This document shows, one piece after another, positions 56,140-64,000 of a stretch of 64,000 bases of DNA. Every line of letters begins with the position of its first letter. Positions within the stretch are counted from its first letter, which is position 1. This DNA is from Stenopsyche tienmushanensis. Its lineage: Eukaryota > Arthropoda > Insecta > Trichoptera > Stenopsychidae. Location of the stretch: positions 744,001 through 808,000 of the forward strand of contig WACJ01000078.1 in NCBI GenBank assembly GCA_008973525.1. Reading direction: 5' to 3'. The position numbers were made by a program, and so were the translations under genes. The notes beneath the pieces are model-generated. The model was given only the letters and a program-made list of their open reading frames with translations, ran no database searches and had not been told where the DNA came from.

Positions 56140-57190
56140 CTCCGCCCCCCCCCCGGTATTGTTTTCCACATTGCTTCAGGAAGACAGGTAGTCTGGCCTT
56201 AGGTGATTGGCTCTATTCTATTGTTGGAGAGGCTGTTACGCTCTGCGTCTCTCTCTTTCACTCAGGGCGCTCAGAATCTCTTCTACGTAGTCGCACCAAA
56301 GTTCCCAGTTCTTCTCGCTTCCCATCATGCTGTGGACCATGATATCAACGTTGAGCTCGGATACCCCGAGTGCTTATTTCAGCAGTTTTCTCTGGGGTGC
56401 CCAAGCCTCACAACCAATGATGGTGTGCTTTGCGTCGTCGACCTTTGATTGACAGTGGTGGCTCGTTGCGGATAGTTCTTTGCCAATCCGTTTCAGGTAC
56501 GCACCGAAGCATCCATGCCTAGTGAGCAATTGAGTCAAGCTGTAGGTTGTTTCACCGTGTTCCCGGGCTCTTCACCGACTTATGACCGGGATAAGTCGAT
56601 GGGTCCATTTTCTCTTGCTGGAATGATCCCATCTCCGTTGCCAGGCTTCCCTCAGTTTCTGGTCATGTTCATTGCGATTTTTAGGATCTTCGTAGTCCAA
56701 GGCCCTCTTCTTTGTTTGGAGGTCCAGCAGGGGTATTCCAGCGATCACCAGTACCGCGTCTTCGGACACTGTCCTGTACGCTGCGTTGACTCGGAGCGCT
56801 CCCTGTCGCTGGACCCTGGCGAGCTCCTTTCTGTTGGTGTCGCGTCTGAGCGACTCGTGCCATATCGGGGCTCCGTACAGAAGTATCGAGTGTATTGCCT
56901 CGTCTATGGTACGTCTTCTATACGGCTTTAGCCCTCCAACGTTGGGCATGAGCCGTCCAAGCTCGCTGGCCTCCTTCTGCGCCTTCTGTGGAGCTTCTTC
57001 TATGTGTTTGCTAAAGGTCAGCTTGTTATCCATGAGGATCCCAAGGTATCTCAGCGTTTTGCTGTATTCCATCTCGTGTCCTCCAATAACAATCTGCTCG
57101 ACCCTCGGTCTTCTCCGTCTGCTGCGTATCATTGCCTCCATTTTCTCGGCCGCCAACTGTGGAGGACTGAAAACAAGTTGTATTCTCTGA
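56140..57190 (-). pseudogene. R1-clade LINE relic, second half of ORF2, antisense
   Basis: A 194-codon frame (57156-56572) reads YSKTLRYLGILMDNKLTFSK, LGRLMPNVGGLKPYRRRT, SILLYGAPIWHESL, LARVQRQGALRVNAAYRTVS and WTHRLIPVIS. It aligns collinearly with the post-RT region of the ORF at 49538-51436 but at moderate identity, so it is another R1-clade family. Below 56572 it frameshifts, and C-terminal zinc-region DNA continues to about 56215. It closely matches the relic at 37590-37826. The RT catalytic core is absent. Confidence 0.8.
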
Positions 57191-57975
57191 CTTCATACTG
57201 CTTCATGATAATGCCAGGCCATATACTGCTTTGGGGACTCGTTAGAAACTCCTAGAGCTAGGTTGGGAAATTTTGTCGCATCCACTATACTCCTCGTATC
57301 TAGCACCCTTTGAATATTACTTGTTTCTGCCCTTACAATTTTTTTTTGGAAGACAAAAAAAATAAAAACGAAGAAGATCTTAGACAAGCAATGGTTCAAT
57401 TTTTTGTCTTTAGAGACAAATTGCCATCACGCTGGCAAGAAGTCATAAATAATTATGGAAATTATATTATTCAATAAAGATTGTTCGAGATATGAACAAT
57501 TTATTGTTTTATTCAAAAAACGGACAGAACTTTTCGGTAGACCTAATATTTGCCAGATTGAGCGTAGGGGCGTATTTTTTTCGTGCAGAAATGCCCCAAA
57601 AATATTTGAAAAGTTTGCACATTGTAATGGAAATTATGATTCCACACGTGTTTTACTCGTACGTGTATAATTACAAAAGCGACATCATGTTTGGTCGAAA
57701 TGTATGCAAATTTTATTTTCTCTTTGATGCAAAATGTATTTGAACATCCCTAATACGTCCATTTATATTTTATGACAAGCGATAAGTACAATAAAATTAT
57801 TTTTTGTCGTACGCCAAAATTATTAATATCAGATATCATCAATATTCTTTACAGAAAAAAAAATTGAACATATTTCAAAATTATCATTATTTATATCGTC
57901 AACGATCGCTATTGGTTCATTGATGACTCTAAAATACTAGTGCGTCAAGTTATCAGTGTTTAACCTTGTAGTGAA
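57191..57975. other. AT-rich stretch, no gene recognised
   Basis: Two overlapping plus frames at 57455-57743, neither recognised. Confidence 0.3.
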
Positions 57976-57977
57976 TC

Positions 57978-58045
57978 TTGCAGCAGACCCATGGTAATCC
58001 GGCCCCGGTCTAATCCGGCGCTCCTTGTAATCCGACATCCTAAGA
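57978..58045 (+). mobile_element. pogo/Tigger-like terminus
   Basis: CAGCAGACCCATGGTAATCC and two further TAATCCGRC repeats, the pattern of pogo/Tigger ends (CAGT...GGTAATCCGG). The partner end is not found, so the element's extent is unknown. Confidence 0.45.
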
Positions 58046-58971
58046 CAAATATAGTACAAAGTTATGGCAAAGCTTTGTCAATATAAAAATGCAAAAGTGT
58101 GATTCTGAATCGTTCGTCTCCACCATTTATTGTAGGCCAGGCAAGAGGCAAACTTCCGAGAAAGCTCAACATCTTGTAGCTTTGTATAACATCTTGTAGG
58201 TTTGTTTAGGAAAAAAAAAAAAAATTTACTTATAAAATATTTTAATGTGATAATTTTTCACTGTATCTCTAAATGGTTGTTTAAAAAGGTTTAACTAGAT
58301 TGGCGAGAGTTTTACGTACATGATGATTTAATTGCCCTGCCCGATTTAATTAATCGTCTCAGTATTTAATTTGGGGTTCAAATCCATTATGTCAACAATT
58401 TGCTATTAAATACCAATGTGACCTAATTAAAATATCAATACGTATGATTTATTAAATGTAAAATACCAATAAATAGTAATAAAACGAAGAGAAGTTAAGC
58501 ACTTTCAATGACCGATTCTGCCTTATTGTATATTCGAAATGATTTACGATTTTAATTGTCGAAATTATACTCTATTCATCATGAAAAATCCACCCCATTG
58601 CGAAGAAAAGTCGGCGAAAACAGGTTCAACCAAGGCATTAATCAAACGTTAAATACATATGTTTGCTATACGACGAAATTCATTCCATTCTGCAAAAGAA
58701 AAACACCTGAGCGAAAACATTTCACAGCACACGATGCAGTGATAAAGTGCCACAATATAAAAAGAGAATATCTTGCTTTAGGAGATTGTTGGCAATCTGA
58801 GTCACAGATGGGGGAAATGTTTGTTTTTCCCGGAAAATTGAACAGAAAATCTGGAAACTCTTCTGGGCTCGCACATATTTTACATAGCGATTTATTATCA
58901 TAGCACTCGGACATTAAATTTTTTGAATTATGAAGGAAAAAAACAGAACATCTATTGACTCATAATTACAT
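58046..58971. other. AT-rich stretch with one long unassigned frame
   Basis: The plus frame 58556-58903 (115 codons, TTG start) is among the longest outside the LINEs but has no motif, no good start and no repeat partner. Near 58170 AACATCTTGTAG(C/G)TTTGT is duplicated in tandem. Confidence 0.25.
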
Positions 58972-59027
58972 CAAAACAAAATCCCCTGATCTTAGAAGCC
59001 CTTGTAATCTTATTTTATAGATGACCC
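58972..59027 (+). mobile_element. Mariner family A, right terminus only (A7)
   Basis: ACAAAATCCCCTGATCTTAG, then AAGCCCTTGTAATCTTA and TAGATGACCCTTG match the right end of A4 (AAATTATTCCCCTGGCCTCAG...GACGACCCT). Confidence 0.55.
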
Positions 59028-59279
59028 TTGTGCGTTAACGCAATCAAGCAAAAGAAGTGTGTTATTTTGTGCATTGTTTTTTTTCCATTTGTTGATGGAA
59101 ATTAAAAGCTAAAAGTGTTTGTGTAATATATAATAAAATATTCATGCATTTGTCTAATGTTTAATTTATGCTACGTACAAACACATACACACAGTATAAG
59201 TAGCGTGACGCATGCGCTTAGCGTGCCTATGATGTATGCGACTGATACAAACGACTCTTCCTTTTTCTCTTGGTGGATG

Positions 59280-59650
59280 TTAGACTTTACGATGCCCACA
59301 CACAAAATCCCAGGGGAGGAGGGGCAACTCTACGCCCGTGGGCAACGGTTATGCCCCTGGGATAATGATGTGGCGTAGAGATGCGCGAAAGCAGTCTTGT
59401 TGGTTTGCTCATCAAACGCTGCTGGGGTAGCCCAGCTAACAAGAGTTAGGTACGCAGGTCACCCTGCGCTACGGAACCCTGTCAAAAGTATCACCACTAT
59501 CCTCAACAGTATAGTGTATACAGGAGGGAACGGCTTTAGGCTGCTCGAATGGCAACTCGTCTCCATGGCTAAATACTATAATTGACCAAACCGATAACAT
59601 GGTATTATCTACTGCAGCCCCCTTCAAACTGAGGTTGGACTCGTGGTGGC
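59280..59650 (+). repeat. Repeat B, copy B2, nested in C3
   Basis: 59380-59648 aligns with B1 (minus strand at 12411-12720), with the same 3' end AAACTGAGGTTGGA. 59280-59375 (AAATCCCAGGGGAGGAGGGG...CCCCTGGGAT, an inverted pair) has no counterpart in B1. Class unknown. Confidence 0.55.
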
Positions 59651-59672
59651 AGGAAACACTCCTCCAACGCAC

Positions 59673-60038
59673 TGTAGCATGGGCGATTTAAATCCCCATG
59701 CAATAGCGCTGTTAATCTGAGCAGATTTAATTTGCCAGATTAATAGAGACATCTTCCGTCTCTCTTTAGTGCAACAGCGCCATTTTCTGTGGCACTTCGG
59801 GGACATTGTCCCTGCAATTACCGACAAATCGCTGCTTGCGCGTTCACGATTGCCGGTTGGGTGGTGACGCGCAGGAGGCGGGAGGCGAAAAGAGTCGTCG
59901 GTTGACCTTGGTTGCGGGAGGTTGTCCTTCTTGCAGTCAGATCTCTTTTTCGTGCGGAATAAAAAGTTACGTGGAAAAGAGAGTCTTTTAGTAGTTCGAG
60001 TAGACACCCGTCTACCCCCATCCACCCGTCTGGCTACA
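59673..60038 (+). mobile_element. Family D solo LTR, copy D6, complete (366 bp)
   Basis: Begins TGTAGCATGGGCGATTTAAA and ends CACCCGTCTGGCTACA: a TG...CA repeat with inverted ends TGTAGC/GCTACA. Inside: GCGCTGTTAATCTGAGCAG, the TTGCGCG-TTCACGATTGCCGG block, GTGACGCGCAGGAGGCGGG, the hairpin (59910-59938, fully paired with wobbles) and AATAAAAAGTTACGTGG as poly(A) signal. No primer site follows, so it is a solo LTR. A clear 4-6 bp target duplication is not visible. Confidence 0.75.
59910..59938 (+). promoter_or_regulatory. Conserved 29-nt hairpin of family D LTR (best copy)
   Basis: GGTTGCGGGA pairs with TCTTGCAGTC across a 9-nt loop, 10 of 10 pairs counting G-T wobbles. The same 29-nt length is kept at 18362, 24079, 29281, 34102 and 37256. 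Lies about 20-25 nt before the AATAAA in the same LTR. Likely acts in the RNA. Confidence 0.6.
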
Positions 60039-60125
60039 CATGATCCGATGGAAAAATGGTTTTGAGTTTCACTTTTTGTGACGCGCTAGCCAATTTACCT
60101 TTCCCTGACCATACAATTTTTTTAC

Positions 60126-61645
60126 TTCAAAACTTGCAATCTTATAGATCTGAAATACAATCTTATCATCCGAACAATGAAAGGTATTTGGATAAAATCA
60201 AAATCGTCAAAATTGATAATATTTCATGACAATAAATTGAACACCAAGGTGTGTATTCAGAATAATAATTGTTAACACAGAATGCGACAGGGAAACTTCC
60301 TTATTTAAAATGCACGCTATAAAGCAGTAGCTATTTAAAAAATAATAAAATGGCACTCATTCAAAAGAATAAAACTTAAAGTTTTTTATTATATAAGTTA
60401 AATAATAATCATGCAGTATATGAGGGAATAAAGAGTTGTACTTTCCAAGCGACCATTTAATTATCGCCACGCGACGTGGATTCAAGAATCACTTTAAAAT
60501 CACCCCCACGGCTCGTTTTTGTGAAGCTCTCTGAAATTCTTAATTTACATCGATCTAAATTCTACTGAAGAATAATATTCAAGCATATCCATCGATATGC
60601 TGGAAAGAGCAGTAAGAAGCTTCAAAATTCGACTATTTAAATGCATTGTTCAGAATGGAGACCATCTTAATGATATAAGTTTAATAATATAATAAATGTA
60701 AAAAATATCGTTTTTATATTCAAAAATCAGATCATTGATGCTATTTTTATTAACCAGTTATTAACCGGTTAATAGAAAAAATAATATTTTTAAAACTGTC
60801 TTTTATTATTTAAAATATTGTATATGAAATACAATGATTGCCTCGATATGTTTTATTTTTCGGGAATTTGTTTTAATCTACAAGTCACCTATTTTAGTAG
60901 GCTTATTTGGTATCTGGGACGCCAACTTCTATCCCGCGCGCAATAAACGAGTTATGAATATAATTACAAGAAAGCTCGAAAGCTTCGCAATGGGAGCTTT
61001 GGATCGTAACGATTTCGAATGGGAAAAAAATCTTTAATGTACTTAAGAAAAACGTCGATTTTTAAATGGGAAATTCTTAGGTGTTTGCGGAATTAAAAAA
61101 AAAATCTCTCGACAGATACGAAGAATGTTAAAATGTTCATAAAAGAGCTTTTATTTTTTACTCCCCCTTCTCCGTGGGCCTCCCATAAAAACCCGTTTTT
61201 ATGGAATCTCCCCGAATTATATAACAGAACGAATGCTCTCTATACATTTTTTATTATTATCACTTAAAAGTTTTACCATTCTATTGGGAATAAGGTTGTA
61301 TCATAACAAGCCGCTTAATTCGGAAACTCCGATAAAACTTTTTGTTTATTTGTCAAAACCTGATTTGATATATGTATTCGGTTCCATTTTTGTATGAACG
61401 ATCGTAAATATTAGTTAGCAATTCAGTCATAAATATGTATAACTGACATTTTTATAAAAAACAATGAAATCTATTGTAAGTATTTTCATGCCAAATATTA
61501 AATATTCACGCATAACCTTTGTATAATACGTCATTCTCACAGCAGGGTTTCGCTCTAACGCTTAAAAATAAGGCATTAACGATGTAAATGTGTAGTTTAT
61601 TCCAAAAATATCGATGGTAGAAGTGTGGCTAACAAAGAAACTTGG
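60126..61645. other. AT-rich stretch, no gene assigned
   Basis: The frame 60834-61037 (+, 67 codons) includes PILVGLFGIWDANFYPARNK, which reads like a real protein segment. I cannot tie it to a family. Nothing else supportable. Confidence 0.2.
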
Positions 61646-61650
61646 TAAAA

Positions 61651-62135
61651 ACTGATCATCGCTATGTGATACAATACTTTTATTCGAAAGATCTCAGGCA
61701 CAATCAATATCAAAGTCGAGCTAGATTCTACACTGGAGGAGTCTGTTCATTCATTTACAACAGCAAAACAAATTTAATAGAGGCTGTTCGAGCTACCAAG
61801 ACGAGCATCGCATTGATTGATTAAAAAATTGTGCATGAGAAAGCTGTGCGCAAGATGGGTGCCGCATTTGCTCGCAATGGAAAAAAAACAGCGTCGTGAA
61901 AATGTTTTAATCGATTATTTGGCGATATTTTACAGCAATAAAGCTGAGTTTTTGCGTCGATTCATAACTATGGATCCAACATTTTATACCTGAGACAAAG
62001 TTTCTTTTTCCAATCATAAAAAAATGCTTCAATTGGTTGATGGCTATTTTGAGTAGCTCGACGGTTCTTACTATAAATAGGATATTGGCATCGTATAAAA
62101 TCATTTCCAAAGACTTCGACAATATTCTATCTGTG
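61651..62135 (+). pseudogene. Mariner family F, copy F4
   Basis: The leader matches F1 (CTATGTGATACAATACTTTTAT). Then a short N-terminal trace, KLCARWVPHLLAMEKKQRRE, DYLAIFYSNKAEFLRRFITM, and near 62035 LVDGYFE, LDGSYYK, DIGIV, the C-terminal ELDESYYKEGI block. The second helix-turn-helix and most of the catalytic domain, including Asp 2 and Asp 3, are deleted. Confidence 0.75.
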
Positions 62136-62805
62136 ATATTGATAAAAAAAATACCTATTTGTGTTGCTTCTTCAGACAAAAAATATAAATAAATCATGAT
62201 TGTTTCAACTTTACAGATCTATTTATGAATACATTATTTTAAATACTTATTTGGCTTTAAAACAATTTTTATTTTACTTAATTAGCATCAATACAAAATA
62301 AGTTATGCGCATTTTTGTGAAAGCCGCGCAGAATAAAATCGCCCGAACTCGGCGCCCCGAGTGTTAAGATTTATTTCAAAACATACCCGTTCTTCAGAGT
62401 GCTTATAATATAGAATAAGATTTGATAATAGAAATGGCTGTATTATTCGAATATCTGGATATAATATATCCAAGAACAAATAGGGGTTGCAAATGGATAC
62501 CCCTGTGCTATCCAAAGGATTGTATTTCACACCCTTTAACGATTTTTTTCTCCTATTTTGGCGTAATTTAATATCTTCATGGCCGCAATTACCGAAAAAC
62601 AAGGACTTGGGGATGAAAAAAATAGGTTGGATTTTTGTCAGACGAAAATAAAAATATTGATTGTATTTTCATTCGTTCTTGTAATTGTTTGGTTTTTGAA
62701 GTCCAACGACATAAATCGGTTCTTGGATTATCATTGCAAGAGCTTGGGCTTAGCAAAAAAAGGACTGTTCATAAAAAATAATTTAATTATCCCTAAAAAA
62801 TGCTT
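62136..62805. other. AT-rich stretch, no gene recognised
   Basis: The plus frame 62579-62809 has a hydrophobic run (IKILIVFSFVLVIVWFL) that could pass for a membrane segment, but nothing else supports a gene. Confidence 0.25.
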
Positions 62806-63045
62806 TTAACCCTTTAACCACCGGCAATTTTAATGATATTAGTAATTGCGTAAAAAATTGTTTGACTTATATATTGTTTAAAGATGATTTGTATGTCCTG
62901 GAATATGCATGTATGTTACATGCTATCCTGCGGGATTGTTTAGGGGTTTTGAGCATTTTTGTTCAGGGTTGTCACAACACATGATGAATATTTTTTGTTG
63001 ATAAAATTGTTTTTTTTATTGAGGGTTGTCTCAATTTACTAAAAA
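62806..63045 (+). mobile_element. piggyBac-like MITE family N, copy N2
   Basis: Begins TTAACCCTTTAACCACCGGC and aligns with N1 to the AGGGTTGTCTCAATTTACT block. Opposite terminus not identified. Confidence 0.5.
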
Positions 63046-64000
63046 TACGAATAAGAACAGTTTTTTATCTCTATTGAATAAAATTAAAAAGAAAACACCA
63101 TATATGTATAGAAATATGAAGACATTGTTTTTTAAATATTCTACGAAAAAACATAGCAACTCATCGGTGAATCACTGTGTTGTTTGTGTCGAAATGTTTT
63201 TAATATTTTTATACATAACTCACCAACAGTTCCAAAAGTTTTCTTCCAATTGGAATGAACCACAATAACAGCTAAACCAATCGGATGTCCAATTCTATCA
63301 ATTTATTGGTAAAACGCGTCAAACCAAACAAGTGTACTCGAATATTCCAATGGAAGATATCCGTATTTATAAGCAAAAAGTTTGTTAATCAATAATCGTT
63401 TTAAAAGTTAGAAATTGAGTTGGCAAAAGTCACGTACTTTCAGAAATTTCACTGAGCTCTTCAAAGCCTAGAGTAGCCTTGATTATGAAAAGTTTCGAAA
63501 TAGCCTAACGAGTTTAAGAAAGCGATCTTCAAGAAACAAGAAAGTTGTCAAAAGCGCCTATATTCGGGAGAGAAAAGCGTGCTTCTAAGAAGGCTTTCGC
63601 GGAAAGACTGAAAATGCCCGATGAAAGCTCCCGTATGAAAACCGCTTCAGCGCCATTGCGCATGTTCCTGAAGAAACACCACCGTAATGACACACTTATT
63701 TGAATTCGGATTCAAGTTGTTTCTCGATATTATCCAATCTTCCCAAACTAATTTTCTTAAATAAATAATCAATTCGGAGAGCATTAAAGCGAGCTTTTCC
63801 GCCCAGAGAAAGATCAATAAGATACCTGATCGTCGGCACCTGATGCATAACGTATTTTTGTACCGCAACTTAGCGGCATTGCTGTAAAATCCGGGACAAT
63901 TATAGAATGCCTCCTCAAAGAAAAAGGTCTGAAATATTCACATGACTGCCAAAATTGGTCGCAACATTGGATGGAAACATCTGCAATAATAAATAAATCA
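63046..64000. other. AT-rich stretch, no gene recognised
   Basis: Frames at 63026-63268 (+) and 63868-63647 (-) are motif-free. Nothing else supportable to the window end. Confidence 0.3.

Larger units (their letters stand above)
59095..60125 (+). repeat. Repeat C, copy C3, split by nested B2 and D6
   Basis: The left part (59095-59278) shares AGCTAAAAG, GTGTAATATATAATAAAAT, TTTATGCTACGTA, GACGCATGCGCTTAGCGTG and TATGATGTATG with C2. The right part (60052-60125) shares GAGTTTCACTTTTTGTGACG and CCAATTTACC. In C2 these parts are about 40 bases apart; here about 770 bases intervene. Confidence 0.6.

Noticed and set aside
58556..58903. 115-codon frame as a host gene
   Set aside because: It starts with TTG, has no motif, and no splice or promoter context; frames of this size occur by chance in 64 kb.
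62579..62809. Small membrane protein gene
   Set aside because: It has an ATG and one hydrophobic stretch, but hydrophobic runs are common in AT-rich noise and nothing else supports it.

Overview
The window is eukaryotic, AT-rich, repeat-dense DNA, most likely from an arthropod (insect, crustacean or arachnid; the sequence does not let me say which). No bacterial gene layout, operon, CRISPR array or convincing intact host gene is visible. Nearly everything I can recognise is transposable-element debris. There are many mariner/Tc1-type DNA transposon relics, R1-clade non-LTR retrotransposons, partial LTRs of a tRNA-Leu-primed (Ty3/gypsy-like) retrotransposon, Helitron, piggyBac-, hAT- and pogo-like traces, and two tRNA-derived SINE-like insertions. 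The only long intact reading frame is the reverse transcriptase at 49499-51436.

Layout. 1-7.2 kb: mariner family A copies (1-503, 2454-2990), a polypurine tract plus LTR (4068-4260), a rearranged mariner (4531-4935) and a 604-bp mariner with a TA duplication (6585-7188). 8-13.2 kb: a gag-pol-like fragment, a Helitron helicase relic, and two more family A elements, one carrying a nested repeat. 14.5-20 kb: LTR pieces with tRNA-Leu primer-binding sites, a mariner relic and a short Helitron made of two direct repeats. 21-30.4 kb: LINE relic, LTRs, mariners, and other DDE transposon pieces. 31-34.6 kb: nested mariner, MITE and LTR pieces. 37-40.2 kb: an LTR split by LINE sequence, then a near-complete mariner containing a SINE. 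42-45.4 kb: mariners, including a 65-bp repeat array built from a DDE motif. 49.4-52 kb: a young-looking 5'-truncated R1-clade LINE inside a mariner, with a 16-bp target-site duplication and poly(A) tail. 53.9-60.1 kb: mariner, Tc1 and pogo pieces, an antisense LINE relic and a stack of three nested repeats. 61.6-63 kb: a mariner and a piggyBac-like repeat.

How the parts relate. Many copies belong to families labelled here A, B, C, D and so on, each with two to nine copies in the window, so alignments within the window support most calls. Nesting gives a relative order: mariners were hit by SINE, MITE, LINE or repeat-B insertions, and repeat C was split by B and D. The most interesting structures are a conserved 29-nt hairpin in the family D LTRs, a shared head-to-head transposase junction in two distant mariner derivatives, and the tandem 65-bp DDE-motif array. 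I found no evidence for a new defence, metabolic or regulatory system. The window reads as a transposon graveyard, and the long gaps between elements hold no feature I can support.
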